Source of the DNA: Fonsecaea monophora
Lineage: Eukaryota > Ascomycota > Eurotiomycetes > Chaetothyriales > Herpotrichiellaceae
NCBI RefSeq assembly: GCF_001642475.1
Contig: NW_019173968.1
Span: 62,001-126,000, forward strand
Reading direction: 5' to 3'
DNA length: 64,000 nucleotides
Shown piece by piece: positions 43,095 to 54,683 of this stretch. The notes beneath the pieces were generated by a model that saw nothing but the letters and a program-made list of their open reading frames with translations, searched no databases and was not told the origin of the DNA. The position numbers were made by a program, and so were the translations under genes. Each line of letters starts with the position of its first letter. The stretch's first letter is position 1.

Positions 43095-44647
43095 ATGAAA
43101 CATCAGGCTTTCTTAACGCCCATCATCTTCGCGTGTGTACACCATGTGAATGGTCAACAGGCATCTCCTCGAGAACCCACAAACTTCACCTTGACAGGGC
43201 ACATCACGCCAAACCAGATCTTCAGCTTTGTCTACGTGCCCTTCAATGTCTCCGCCGATGTGACGTCCATCTCGGTGCTGCAGAACTACTCGTTCAAGGG
43301 CGCAGGGAACTCACTCGACCTGGGTGTCTTCGATCCTCACGGTGTTGCTCCCATCGACAGCGAGACCGGCTTCTCCGGCTCACGGGGCTGGTCGGGAGGG
43401 TTCAGAAACAACTTCACTATCTCTGCAATCGATGCCACCCCAGGATATGTAAGTTCTGCAAACCACATGAGGCAGAAGAGATGAAGAACGACTTATCCTC
43501 CATCCCCTTGACAGTCACGGGCTTCTGATCTAATGTGACTTGAACCAGAATGCCGGACCTCTGCTCCCAGGAACATGGAGCGTAGTGCTAGGCCCATACG
43601 CAACCAATCGCTCGGGCATTGACTGGACACTGGACATCTCCCTCTCTTATTCCGCCATTGACTCACCACCGTGGACTCCTTCGCTAGCTCCCATCTCCAA
43701 GGAGCCCCTCGCCCTGGAAATGGCTCCGAGGTGATTTTCACATGCACACCATCTACTCGGACGGACGGTACCTGCCTAATGAGCAGATCGCGCACGCCCT
43801 CTTGTACAACCTCGACTTCGTCTTCTTCTCCGAACACAACACGGACTCCGGGAACAACAACATCGGTCGCTGGATTCCAGCGAATGCGTCGAATCTCCTC
43901 ATCGGCCGGGCAATCGAAGTCACCACGCGCCATGGCCACTGGCAAGCGATAGGACTTGAACGGTCTCAACAGGTTGAGTGGAGGTATACCAACTCCTCGA
44001 ACGATACCGGTTTCATCGATGCGGCCACTCAAGTGCGCAATTCCGGAGGCCTGGTTTCGGTCAACCACCCATTTCAAAACTGCTCAAGGTGCGACTGGAC
44101 CTTGGACTGGGAACACAACGATGCGATCGAGGTCTGGAACGGCAGATTTGATCCGTTGGATGAAGTGGCCGTCCAGTTTTGGCAGGGCGAACTCGTCAAG
44201 GGGAAGAGGCACACCGCAATCGGAGGAAGTGACGCGCACAGTCCACCGGATATCAATGGCTTGCCCACCACCGTTGTGAGGGTCGCAGGGGAGAGGAGCC
44301 AAGCAAGTATCGTCGAAGGCGTGAAGAATGGCCGGGTGTACTTAGTTGAAGGCCCCGGGATGGAGATCGACTTTGGAGTGGTCTATGGAGGTGGGAGGAG
44401 AGCAGAGATCGGTGATGCCGTCTCTAAGGGGGACTTGGGTGCCGATGTATACGCGAGCTTCTCGTCTACCGGGTTTGACGGTGCGCATGCTTGTTTTGTC
44501 TCCGAAAAGGGGTATTTCCAGAACGTGTCGATCGTGAGTGAGCAAAGGATCCAGCAGAATGTGGCCGGCATGGACTTTATCAGAGTCGAGATCCGCAATG
44601 GGTCTGATGCGTTGCTCGGCTTGACGAACCCGGTCTATCTCCAGTAA
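43095..44647 (+). CDS. Secreted PHP-domain metallohydrolase with apparent frameshift
   Basis: A secreted phosphoesterase-like protein of the PHP (polymerase and histidinol phosphatase) superfamily, similar in layout to CehA/McbA-type hydrolases. A signal peptide leads (MKHQAFLTPIIFACVHHVNG), then a beta-rich domain. Exon 1 ends at 43448, and a 100-nt intron (43449-43548, GTAAGT) joins ATPGY to NAGPLLPGTWSVVLGPY. The catalytic domain follows in another frame: WKWLRGDFHMHTIYSDG, SEHNTDSGN, EVTTRHGHW, SVNHPFQNC and GGSDAHSPPD supply all PHP metal ligands. The two frames meet near 43700-43716. One extra base there explains the break; otherwise an intron at 43582-43687 (GTAGTG to GCTAG) restores the frame but deletes a conserved strand. 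Many N-glycosylation sequons fit secretion. Confidence 0.78.
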
Positions 44648-45061
44648 AGTCAAGAGAATCCCATAATACAGGAGTTCACTGCTCCCGTGGTGCTTTTCAT
44701 CTGCGCTAGCAACCAAGTAGCAGACCAATCAGGGGATATCGCGTGATTTTTCAGTCGACAAAGTGGCATACACTATCCCTCCGGACTCGATCTGCGAGGA
44801 ATGTCGCCGTGATAAAAATATCCTCCTGCATTTCGTTAGCGAGAGTGGCTTGATCAACTCAATTCGCTGGTTGATGGTTCAATAAGTGTGGAGTTTCCAG
44901 AAAATCAATTCTTGCATTCGTTGCACAGCATTCCTATGTCTGTCGTCGTAACGCTAGGTAAAGGTACTTTTTCCACCGGTCTGTGGGTATGTTTGCTGTG
45001 CTGTTCTCTCCAGACCGTTTTCCGGTTGTATGTAGACGGGTAAGCCTCAGCGGCGCCCTTT
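44648..45061. other. Convergent intergenic region
   Basis: Terminators of the PHP gene and the scytalone dehydratase gene. No gene is seen in these 414 bp. Confidence 0.5.
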
Positions 45062-45810
45062 TTACTTGGAAGGGATACCTTCGGCAGCCTTGGCCACCTC
45101 ATCTGCAATCTTCTCCTTCTCACTGTCTCCCAGCTCGTCTCTTCCCTCTTCGAACACTTTGTCAAAATCGTACTCGCCCCATCTGATGTTGGGGTTCAAC
45201 CCAGCAAATTTCCACTCCCCATCGATCTTCTTATACCAGTGCATGTTGCTGCTGTGTGCGTGTCCCTTGACGAGGACCTTGGTGCGGGTGGCATCTGTGT
45301 ACTTTTGGTGGGGAACACGGAGCTGATGGTACCCAATGATCTCGGTGTCCGAGACCTTTTCCCAATTGCTGGCGCCACAGAAGTGCTGGGTCATCAAGCG
45401 CGGGTCACCAAGCACTTTGGGATCGGAGATCATGGTGATGAAATCGTCAGCCGGCATGGCTTCCCAGAGCTTGTTCAAGAAGGAGCGGTAGTCAATGCGA
45501 ACAGTAGGGGCGACGATTTTGCGCAGGCGAGCCCAATCCTAGAATGAGACAGCCGTGAGTAAGATGGCGTTGCTAGAAAACCGAGTGTCAGGGAAAGGCC
45601 ACTCACCTTGGAATCATAGCTCTCCGCCCACTCCCAGTAGGCGTTCAAGCAGCCTTGGTAGTCTATTGCACTCAAGAGTAGACGACGGTCAGCATCGATA
45701 ACACAAGGAAAGATCGAGTCGAGAGAAGGCTGAGATTCGCCCCTCCATTGGAGTCGCGGGCACGTATATCACTCACCTTCAAAAGAAATCAGCTTGTCCT
45801 TTGACGCCAT
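45062..45810 (-). CDS. SCD1: Scytalone dehydratase (DHN-melanin biosynthesis)
   Basis: Dehydrates scytalone to 1,3,8-trihydroxynaphthalene and vermelone to 1,8-dihydroxynaphthalene in the fungal DHN-melanin pathway. Exons are 45810-45777, 45662-45607 and 45538-45062. The introns are 45776-45663 (GTGAGT, 114 nt) and 45606-45539 (GTGAGT, 68 nt), giving 188 residues. The splices give KLISFEDYQGCLNAYWEW and ESYDSKDWARLRKIVAPT. The known active-site set is all present: Y27, D28, Y47, H82 and H107 correspond to Tyr30, Asp31, Tyr50, His85 and His110 of the Magnaporthe enzyme with a constant offset of three, a strong sign that the model is right. No polyketide synthase or hydroxynaphthalene reductase is visible nearby, so the gene stands alone here. 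Confidence 0.95.
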
Positions 45811-46719
45811 GATGAAAAGCAGCAGTATGAACTGGATAAAAAGGTTGGGAAAGAAGAGGGTCGCGTGAGAGTAGGATTAAGAGCAATGAGAGAGAGGGAG
45901 GGAGGGGAGAGATATAGTGGGAGCAGGAGGAGTAGGAGGGAGAGGGAGCGGGTTTGTTTCTTGTCCGCATCTAGGTAAATAATTGCACACCGCCCCTTTG
46001 GTGCCGTTTCTCATGTGTGAATTCGCCTTGGGTTATTTATTTCCACCGTTCACACGTGCGTCGAGCCCACACCAACCTCACCTGTCTGAACCTAGCGTCA
46101 CCAGCCTGTACAACGGCTGGCCTATCTCAGGGGCGCCAGGACCAGCTGTTCCTGAGCAACCCATGCACGAAGCGGCGCTAAGGCGGACATTGGAGCGCGG
46201 GGCTGTAGAGGTTTGTGGTACCAGTGGGTGCTTGGGCGTGTCTCTAGGGGTGCTAGGAGTGCTAGGCGGTGCTAAGAGGGGTATTTCAGGGGGTGATAGG
46301 GAGTTAGTGCGCGGGGTCCGGTGCCTAAAGAACCCGTGACTTTTCACTTATCGGAGCGGGGCGCAGCCATTTTGAAGACAAGCAACTGGACTTGCTGCGA
46401 CTCTGCAACATACGGAATACCGATCAGTCTATCTCAAGCAATAGCCAATGCCTCGTCCGCGCCGGAGTCCATCTTCCTCCTCGCTCCTCCCTCGCCGGAG
46501 TCCATCTTCCTCCTCGCTCCTCCCTCGCCGTTCGACCTTCAAATAGCCCAACAACAGAGACCAAATAAATGAACGTGTGACTTGGCTGATTGACTGATTG
46601 TCAAGGCATGGCGACGAGGCTGAAGAGGTGCCAACCCTTACAACCTTGACATATCTTGCAGCCTCACATCCCAGTTTGCTGACCTATGCTGCGTTTGAGT
46701 AGATGAGCGAGTCGTTCAT
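45811..46719. other. Intergenic, promoter of scytalone dehydratase; contains a 33-bp tandem repeat
   Basis: A pyrimidine/purine-biased run at 45850-45960 (GAGAGGGAGG-type) sits right upstream of the dehydratase. A perfect 33-bp direct duplication lies at 46461-46526. No confident gene; the longest frames lack an ATG or recognisable content. Confidence 0.45.
46461..46526. repeat. Perfect 33-bp tandem duplication
   Basis: Two identical 33-bp units at 46461-46493 and 46494-46526 (each starting GCCGGAGTCCATCTTCCTCC), followed by a partial third start (GCCG). The length is a multiple of three and an open plus-strand frame passes through it without an ATG. Confidence 0.9.
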
Positions 46720-49139
46720 CTAAAGGCGCGATTCCCTGCTAAGGCAAGGCATCTCATGTTCATCCACTCTCGTCCACTCTTGATGGCGGTTGCACCAACT
46801 CCGAGACGGTCTCAAAAATCGACAAGCCAGGCCCGTCTCAACATTCTTGAGCATCCCACCACATGTCAAGCGCCCCTTATTGTCCTCTGGTAGCCTCAGC
46901 AGGCTCAGTGCCACCTGCTCGTAATCACCAAAAAAAGGGTGTCCGCGAATGTCGTCTTGGCTGCTCTTGACTAGCCCATGGCCGAGTGTGACACAGATTT
47001 GACCTCCGATTTGGATAGCGTGGCCGTCAGGGTCGAAGCACGGGCCGAGGAACATTGAGTAGACACTGCCCTTGAATGTCAAACTGCTTTCGGCCACATC
47101 GTTGGGAAATCGCCATTGTCCTTGGTATTTGATTGGATGCCATGGGGTGACCAGCAACTCGCCCACGCGGCACAGCGTCTGCGCCTGGCCATGGACTCTC
47201 GTCTTCAAAACTGCACCCACCATTCGTGGCCCTTTAGGCGTCCATACCAGCATCCCTGTTTTGATGTCCTTGATTGGCTGCTTTGTCGTTCCATCCCCCA
47301 TCAAAACAGAACAATTGCCTTCAAAGCAAGGTGCCGAAGACGAGTTGTAGCTGTTCATACTGACATTTCGGTGCGCTATGGTTCTCGTCCCCGTAACTTC
47401 ACCAGTGGGGCTATACGTGAACACCACCCTCGGGGGACGAGATGGCTTGGGAGTCGGGAGATTGTCAAAAGCAGTGTCGAGCTCGGTGCGGAATTTGATG
47501 AAGAGTGGACTATCCTTGCCGTAGAGCAACGGGCCAGGGTCCTTGAATGAATTGCACATCTGACGCTGATGTGCGTGGAGCAAGCTGGGCAGATAGAGAC
47601 GACCCCATTTATTCCAGTAGTTTTTGCCCGACGTCCAGGTGAGGGCTTTGGAGATCTGGCCTGCTGGTTCATCGCCGACGAGCTCCTCCAGGAGCGCCTT
47701 GAGTTCAGGTACATCTTTGTTAGGAGATTGTCGCATCACGCTAATAATGTCACCCAGGCGTTTCTGTGCTTCGACGAGAGAGCCTTTGTCCATGTTGTCT
47801 TTGCGCAGGCCATCAGACTTCAAAGGAAAGAGAGAGGATATGAATCCACAGAGTTGTGCTCGGCGCAAATGGTATTCCACCCAGGTGTGAGGCTTCACTG
47901 TCTTGTCAGAAAACATTGCACAACTCTGAGACTCGCGGGTAGCTCCGTTGGCGACGGTATACTTGAGCGTCACAGTGATGGCCGTGTCTTCGGGTATACC
48001 CTCTGGGCACACGAACACCACGTCTCGGGACTGGCCGTATTGAATGTTTCCCAGGTTGAGGATGTGTCCTCGCTCTCCGGCAGCGAAAGTTCCAGATGTC
48101 GTTCCTATCGAAATGTCCTTGGATAGCTCAACTTCCAACGAAGCCGACATGCCGAGCGTTGTGTAGAGATTGGCAACCGAATGGACGAATACCGTTCCGA
48201 TCATGCCCGCGTCAGGAATGAAGGCATAGTTTCCCCTGCCTACCTCTGCAATCGACTGCATCAGACCGGAGCGAATCTGGTAGCCAAATCCAAACGTGTG
48301 AATGGTCGGTATGACGGGTCTGTCATGGGCTGCAGCCTCTAGCATTGGGCCGAGTTTTGCAACATAGCTGTATGCCGTCAGCGATCAATCAAAATCCCTT
48401 GTCAAAGGTCTCGCATTCATACCCTTGTTTCGGACAGAGATGATTTGGCTGGCCATCAGTCAGAACGTAGAGTCCTTGTATGTTGTCAACAAGCGGCGCT
48501 TCCGAGAACAGGTTTAACCCCGTGCGGATGCCGGCCCAGAGGTTGGTGCATGCATCATCCCGTAGCTTCTCGATCCTCGTCCATGTTGCCTTCTTTTCGG
48601 CAGGTTTCATGAATGTAAGGGGTTGGACGACCTATTAGTCTTCCGGTAAGCATTGTGCAAATGGTTCGGAGTCATGTGGGCCATCTCACCGTCGCATCAT
48701 CTGAGAAAGTCACAATACCCAGTCTGTCACCCTGTCCCAAAGTCTCCAGGATGGTTCTTGCAGCGTGTTTGACGAGATCGAGAACGCTCAGCCCAGCTGC
48801 TTCCCTCTCATGCTCGTCCTCTACCTCTGGGAGCGGTGCCGCAGCCGACATACTCCCAGAAACATCGATGACGAGCACAATGTCGCAACAGGCGCGTTTG
48901 AGACCTTGTTCTGGGACCTGCGGTGGTTGGACAGACACAATGAACGCTTCCATATCTTGGAGGGGATGGATTTCGGCAACTGCATGGTCACCAGAATGTA
49001 CTGAACGAGGGCGTAGAGGCAGTGCGCGGGGATGGTCCACAATGGCAAAGTCTTCCGACATGGTGCTGTCGGCTTGGGAGCTGCTCATGGTGCGAATAGG
49101 CTGATCAGAAGTGGGAAGTGGTAAGGATGTTGAGGGCAT
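46720..49139 (-). CDS. Vint protein: von Willebrand A domain plus hedgehog/intein (Hint) domain
   Basis: A VWA-Hint (Vint) protein; functions in fungi are unknown, but Hint domains can self-process at a cysteine. Exons are 49139-48690, 48631-48423 and 48367-46720. The introns are 48689-48632 (GTGAGA, 58 nt) and 48422-48368 (GTATGA, 55 nt), giving 768 residues. The VWA domain starts near residue 86 (DIVLVIDVSGSMS, metal site D92-x-S94-x-S96) and includes YVLTDGQPN. A beta-rich segment and a helical segment follow (residues about 290-500), as in Vint-associated regions. The Hint domain begins at C567 (CFEGNCSVLMGDGTTKQPI) and has the T-x2-H motif in LLVTPWHPIKYQGQW, so the self-splicing centre looks intact. 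It ends with a 60-residue tail. The first Met (49139) is chosen; two more follow within 27 codons. Confidence 0.88.
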
Positions 49140-50919
49140 TTGAAGAGCCTGTGCGAGATGCGGATTGCTTATAACAGTCCTGTTTGATCTAATGTTTGTT
49201 TTTGAGTCAGTTCTCAGGCAGATATGATTGCGCTTGATGCCGCCAACCTTGTCATGCTCGCGCTCTCTTTGTTGTAATCAGGCGGTCTAGCTGGCTAGCC
49301 TCCGGCCGAACGGTTTCCTGCGCTTTCTCGGGATGGGGCTGTAGCAGACTTCTCGCAGTCAAAACAATCTGGAATGTCGTAGGGCAGAACCTGCTCATGA
49401 TTGCGGAGGACAATCCCCTTCAAATAGTCACCTCGAAGAGGCAGTGAAGCTCTTCTGTGCCCCCGGTTGCCTGGTAGGCTCGTCCATCTCCTTGGCTCAA
49501 GGCTGATCCGCGTGGGATCAAAGGTCCATTAGCGTCAAGATACAGGCAGATGGAAGAGTCATCTGGCCACCACGTAGAGGCATGAACGGCTAATTGCCTG
49601 CACGGGTGTTTTGCCAAAGTATAAACTCCATCGAGGAGACCAAAAGCCGGCACAGCAACATGATAGCCCTGTTCAAGAGACGCAGGCGACCACCAGGATT
49701 AGGTTCCAGTCAATCATCCAGCTTTCCCGGAGGATATACCAGGACGAACTGAGGGTCATAGACCCATCGAGTGCATGCTAGCAGTCGTACATTCTGTTGA
49801 GAAACCCCTACCTCGTTTCGTTTCAGCAGCTGTACGATCGGCACAAGCGAAAGATTTGTGCCGCTGGTGAGCCTGGTGAGGCTGAGAAACTGGAGTTGTG
49901 GAGTAGCAGAGCCCTGTAAAGCTGGTGATAGGTGCGAACCCGCGGTGGCGCCTCCGAAGGCGGCAGTGCACGAATACCGCCGCGGCTCGTGGTAAACACT
50001 TTGGCGCGAACGAATCGAATCACTAAAGGTCCAAGAGGCTGAACCAAAGAGAACTTTGGAGTTGCCACTGAACTATCGAACAAGGCGCCAAAAGGTCTTC
50101 AAACGCCCAATTTTATGGTGACACAGTATACCCGCTATATGGCTGGAGTGTCGCTGTCGTCGATACTTGTGTGTAAAAGCTGTGTAGGTCGGCAAGTGTA
50201 ATTAAGAGTGTCTGACTACGTAATATAATATATGCGGGTTGCCACTGTCCATCAAACCTGCCAGCATTAGAGCATGTTTCCAAGCGGCCGCACCACCGCT
50301 CCCTTCGTTCCCAGATTCGATCGCATCCATGTCCTTGAGGTCATCATGCCACCAGCGGAGCTTGGCCTGCTGATTCATGGTGTTCCTGGCACTTCGTGTT
50401 TCCGGACTCCTCCGCAACAATTTCAGCTGGCTTGACGAACCATATCGAAGGGAAATGGCGCACATGTCGCGTTGCACTCGACGTAGGCTCGTGTAGAGTA
50501 CAAGTCTCTCCCTGTGTGTCCGGGCTAGTTTGTGCAAATCCACCACCGGAGAATTGACTTAAACCCATTTTGACAGGGGTTGTGAGCATCCTCGTTGGTC
50601 AGCTCGTGGCCAAGAGAACGCCAGATTTGTAAACAGGCGGGATGTTGATCTGGATGCTCCGGGAGCCAACAATGTCGATTGAATCCGTAAACACGGAGGT
50701 GGACTCGGATATAATGAAGCCCAAGGGCAAAGCGCGCAAAGGGAGCGACCGCCATGTCCGGACATTGCCACATTTGGTCTATAAAAGAAACCTACCACCC
50801 TGAGGAGCGAGAAGCTTTGGACACAAATACGTCAAAGAGAGTGACAAGCATCGCAATACATACCGTATAGACCAGTCAGACCCTTTCTCCTACCTCATCA
50901 GTCTATCCTGACCATCACC
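49140..50919. other. 1.8-kb divergent region with minus-strand coding-like remnants
   Basis: Between the Vint and reductase genes there is no complete gene, but minus-strand frames have protein character. One (about 49665-49420), behind a possible acceptor TTGAACAG, reads GYHVAVPAFGLLDGVYTLAK and ends in HCLFEVTI. Another (50546-50202) and two overlapping frames (50773-50525, 50589-50344) precede it. They could be exons of an undetected gene or a decayed one. I cannot name a family. Confidence 0.35.
50777..50786 (+). promoter_or_regulatory. TATA box of the reductase gene
   Basis: TCTATAAAAG about 140 bp before the ATG matches the eukaryotic TATA consensus well and suggests inducible expression. 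Confidence 0.5.
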
Positions 50920-52055
50920 ATGGGCTCGATCTCGCCAAAGGATGAGACCATTCTCATCACTGGTATTTCAGGCTTCGTGGCTTCGTAAGTGGTGCCCCTC
51001 CAGCATATTCTGGTCCATTGCGAGGCCAGGGGTGGTCGCTGCGCAGATCCTGCATCAACTATAGCTCCTGGGCTGACCTTTGCTTTAGCCACATTGCGCA
51101 TACCTTCCTGGAAGCCGGATACCGCGTTCGCGGAACCATCCGATCTGAGAAGTCCATTGCTGGCATAAAACAGGCTCATGGGAAGTACGCCGATCAGTTG
51201 TCCTTTGTTGTCGTGCCCGACATGGCGGCCACCGATGCCTTCAACGAGGCAGTCGACGGTGTGACAGGAGTCATTCATACGGCGAATCCCTTCATTCTGA
51301 ACCCCAAAGACAATGAAGAAGAGCTTCTGAAACCCTCGATCAACGGCGTCTTGAATGTACTCAAGGCTGGGGCCACCCAAGGACCAACCTTACGCCGTGT
51401 CGTTCTGACGGCTTCTTTTGCCTGTATCCTTGACCTCAGCCAAGGTCTTCGCCCAGACTATACGTATAGCGAGTCGGATTGGAACCCTGCAACGTATGAG
51501 GAGGCCAAGAACTCGTCCAGCGGTGGTTTCACGTACTGTGCTGCAAAAGGTCTGGCCGAGAGGGCAGCTTGGGAATGGATTGAGAAGAACAAACCATCCT
51601 TCTCTTTCACTTCTGTCTGCCCACCATGGGTTTTCGGCCCTTCACTGGCTGGAATCAAGTCTCTGGACCACCTCAACGAGTCGACAGAGGCAATCTGGAA
51701 GCTTGTCAATGGATCCACCAAAGATGTTCCTCCAATTGATTTTGCGGGCTTTGCAGACGTAAGAGATGTATCTCTGGCTCATCTGCGTGCATACGAGCTG
51801 GAAGAAGCGGGTGGTCAGCGATTTCTTGTCGGATCCCACTTCGACTATCAAACAGCTGTGGACGGTCTCCGCGATGACTTCCCGCAGATCCAGGACCGTA
51901 TACCACGAGGAACTCCGGGCGCACGAGAGCCAGTATACCAGGTGAACGGAAGCAAGGCGGAGAAGGTCTTGGGTATCAAATACACACCCCTCAGAGTGAC
52001 CCTTAAAGACACAGTGGAGGATCTGCTCAACGCGGAAAAGAGGCTAGCAGCCTAA
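50920..52055 (+). CDS. NAD(P)-dependent Rossmann reductase, extended SDR (dihydroflavonol reductase/Gre2-like)
   Basis: An extended short-chain dehydrogenase/reductase of the cinnamoyl-CoA/dihydroflavonol reductase and yeast Gre2 type, which reduces aldehydes or ketones with NADPH. Exon 1 is 50920-50984, the intron 50985-51088 (GTAAGT donor, CTTTAG acceptor, 104 nt) and exon 2 51089-52055, giving 343 residues. The nucleotide-binding motif TILITGISGFVAS joins HIAHTFLEAGYRVRGTIRS across the splice. The arginines after the second strand favour NADPH. The catalytic pair is in YCAAKGLAERAAWEW (Y-x3-K), and SFTSVCPPWVFGPSL is the conserved active-site loop of this branch. VIHTANPFIL supplies the central strand. 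No membrane segment. A TATA-like TCTATAAAAG lies about 140 bp upstream (50777-50786), an unusually clear promoter element. Confidence 0.9.
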
Positions 52056-53990
52056 GACACCATAGAGCAGCCACAACATGTTCCTTATTGAGTCCGTACT
52101 TGAGGATCGCCTTGAAGGGGAATACTGTGGGTCAAAGACATTTCACTGGGATACAGAAGGGTGGACCCATTCAGGAGATTCTGAGTGCCGGGCTACTCGT
52201 GGATACTAGCTGGTAGTCGAAGAGAAAGCGAGACAGGCCTATGAATCCAAGTGCATTCGCAATCTGTCAATTCGGCTTCGGACTATCGTACCGTCTCCAT
52301 TAGTCTTGTCTCAAGCCACATGATGGTCCGAGCTCCAAGTGGCATCTGAGTTCTGTTCTTTCATTTTTGTTAGCCAGCCACAATTAGCGGAGTGAGAGCA
52401 TATAATCACGCAGGATTCTCAATGCGGAACAAAGTTTCGTGTATGCGTAACGGCAAGCGTGTCTGTTGCAGCGTGTCCTTGTAGGAGTGCTCCTGCGATG
52501 GCGAAGACGGGATTCGCGATTGCCCAACACAAAGGGATTTCGACTAGCTGCCGCTGCCACGTGGTTCTTCCCCTGCGCGAAACACCTAGCTACTGGTTGA
52601 TTCGCCCCCTTTCCTGCCGGCAAGCGGGATCGGGAAGAACACAAGCCAGGCTAATGGTGCTTTCTTGTGAGGGGGAAGCAAGATGAATGTCTTAGGCCTC
52701 GTGTTTTTCGACGTCATCAAGAGGCGAGGTTGGTGTCGAAGTTGGGGGTCGTTGCGAGTCAGCAAAGCATCTTCCAGTTTCAAAGCATGGAGATGTAGCA
52801 GTCGTGACTCAATACGGCCGGTGCAGAACACGCGCGATCTGTTCTGGCATTGTCTGGCCCAACTGTCCAACTCGTGACGATGGCCTTTTTGGAACTTTTC
52901 CATCTAACCGTTCCTGCATTCCATTTGGCATGCATGCCCGTGGGTTCTGGCCATCAATAGTGGCAGAAAGTGAGGCTTGAGAGCTAATGGAAAAAGGCAA
53001 AGATCGTCTCCAGGGCGAGGGTGATTCATGATTGCAGGATTCGATAGGGCACCACCGGGTGCGGCCACTGCCTAGTTCCAGGAACATTAGTACTCGCCCT
53101 GTTAGTTTCTTGGGGGAAAGAGCCGGGACCAGGCATGGAAACTCAAGATGATGGACCCTGCAACCCTCGGGATAGGGGGGCACCTTGGGGCTACTGTCTG
53201 CAAGGTGGCCGGCGACCAGGCCCCAATGCAGCATAGCAATAACTTAAACATTGAACTGCCGGCATGCGGCTTGCTCGGCTCCCTGTCAAAAGTAGGAATA
53301 CGGAGTAGGTAGAAATGTGCTTATGACCGGATGTGGAGGCCATTGAACTGAGCGAGCGAACGACGATTGTGAGTCTGGTTCGCGAGACTCCCGGTGGCAC
53401 AATTAGGCGAAAAGAAAAGTACGATCGATTTGGGTGAGCTGGTGCTGTTGGTAGAGGAAGCATCTCACACGAGGATGCCACGAGTCGAGCAGTAAGTAAA
53501 ACGGCTATTCAGGCAAAGAGTTACGGACAGCGGACAGATTCGGCGGGTGGTACATGGCAAAAAACATGCGAAAGACGGGCAAAAGAAGTTCAGAGATGCG
53601 GCAAGAAGCAAGGAATGGCACGTGGGTTGGATCAAGGTCGCTCATCCACTTCGGATACTGGAAGTGGTAGACCGAAGAAGGAGGGTCTTGCGATCGCTGG
53701 TCATTGCTGCAAGTGATAGGTCTCCTTTGGGGGAAGTACCTGGAGGTCTGCAAACATCGGATGACAATAGGGATGAAATTGAGCGTCTAAGAGTATGAGG
53801 TGCCTGCATTCACCTCGGGTCTCGTACTTATAGTGCCCAAGTAGCACTGTAGGTAATGCCTATCCATCCTCATATCCAACTCGTCCCTACCTACCAAGTA
53901 AGTAGAGTTGACGCGGCGGGCGGTGGTGGTCATAATGGTGGAGTGGGCCACGGGCCTTGGCCCGGGTGATCATACCCAAGGAACCACCCC

Positions 53991-54027
53991 CTTCAGGCTT
54001 TAGGCTTCAGGCTTTCGGGCTTCAGGG
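53991..54027. repeat. Short imperfect direct repeat array
   Basis: CTTCAGGCTTTAGGCTTCAGG followed by GCTTTCGGGCTTCAGGGG-type units: three to four imperfect copies of GGCTTCAGGCTTT. Nothing suggests a function. Confidence 0.6.
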
Positions 54028-54683
54028 GACCCAGCACCCTCACGGCCCCCCTTCCCATTGTCCTTGTCCTTCCACGTTTCTCATGTCAGACACCAGATCT
54101 CCTGTAGTGCCAGTAACTGGCTTTCATGCGACACCATGCAACAACCGTCTTGTTTTCTCTTTGAAACAGATGGCATCACCTCCCAAAGTTCGTCTCCTTG
54201 GAGTAGTGGTAGTCGATCACTGATAGCATCATGTAGGAAAAGCCAGTGGTAGTTAGCTACTTGGCTGGGTAGCTACGCAGCCTGGTAGTAGGCATGGCCT
54301 TAAATTTCAAATGTCACGACTACAGCAAATACCCAAAGCAATCTAGTCCGGCTCTGCAAAAGAGAAGAGAGACGAGGAGAAAGCCGGGGCGCCACCCAAG
54401 TACCCAAGCACCCACGCTTCTTTGTAGCAAAGCCCCCCCAAGAGCAACCACCCATACCCAACCAAAGCTCTCTCCCCCAATTCCCAATGGATACTTTGGT
54501 AGCCCCGATCTAGTTCCAAGAACGTCTCTACCATGTCGACTCGGATTAAAGCACCACGTACCTGATTTGATGGGTTGATGGTTTGATCCAGTATCCGTCT
54601 TCCAAAATGGATGAGTGGATTGGCCCACTCCCGTGGCATTGGATTGGGCCCTGCCCGTCTGTGTCTGCGTCTGCATCTGTAGT

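Noticed and set aside
43671..43952. Third-frame ORF across the PHP frameshift
   Set aside because: Neither side of the break continues in this frame; it carries no metal-binding motif.
47569..48126. 185-codon plus-strand ORF
   Set aside because: Entirely antisense to the Vint gene and without any motif.
52586..53481. Overlapping minus-strand ORFs in the gene-poor stretch
   Set aside because: Three frames with low-complexity or proline/serine composition, no splice logic linking them and no family features.
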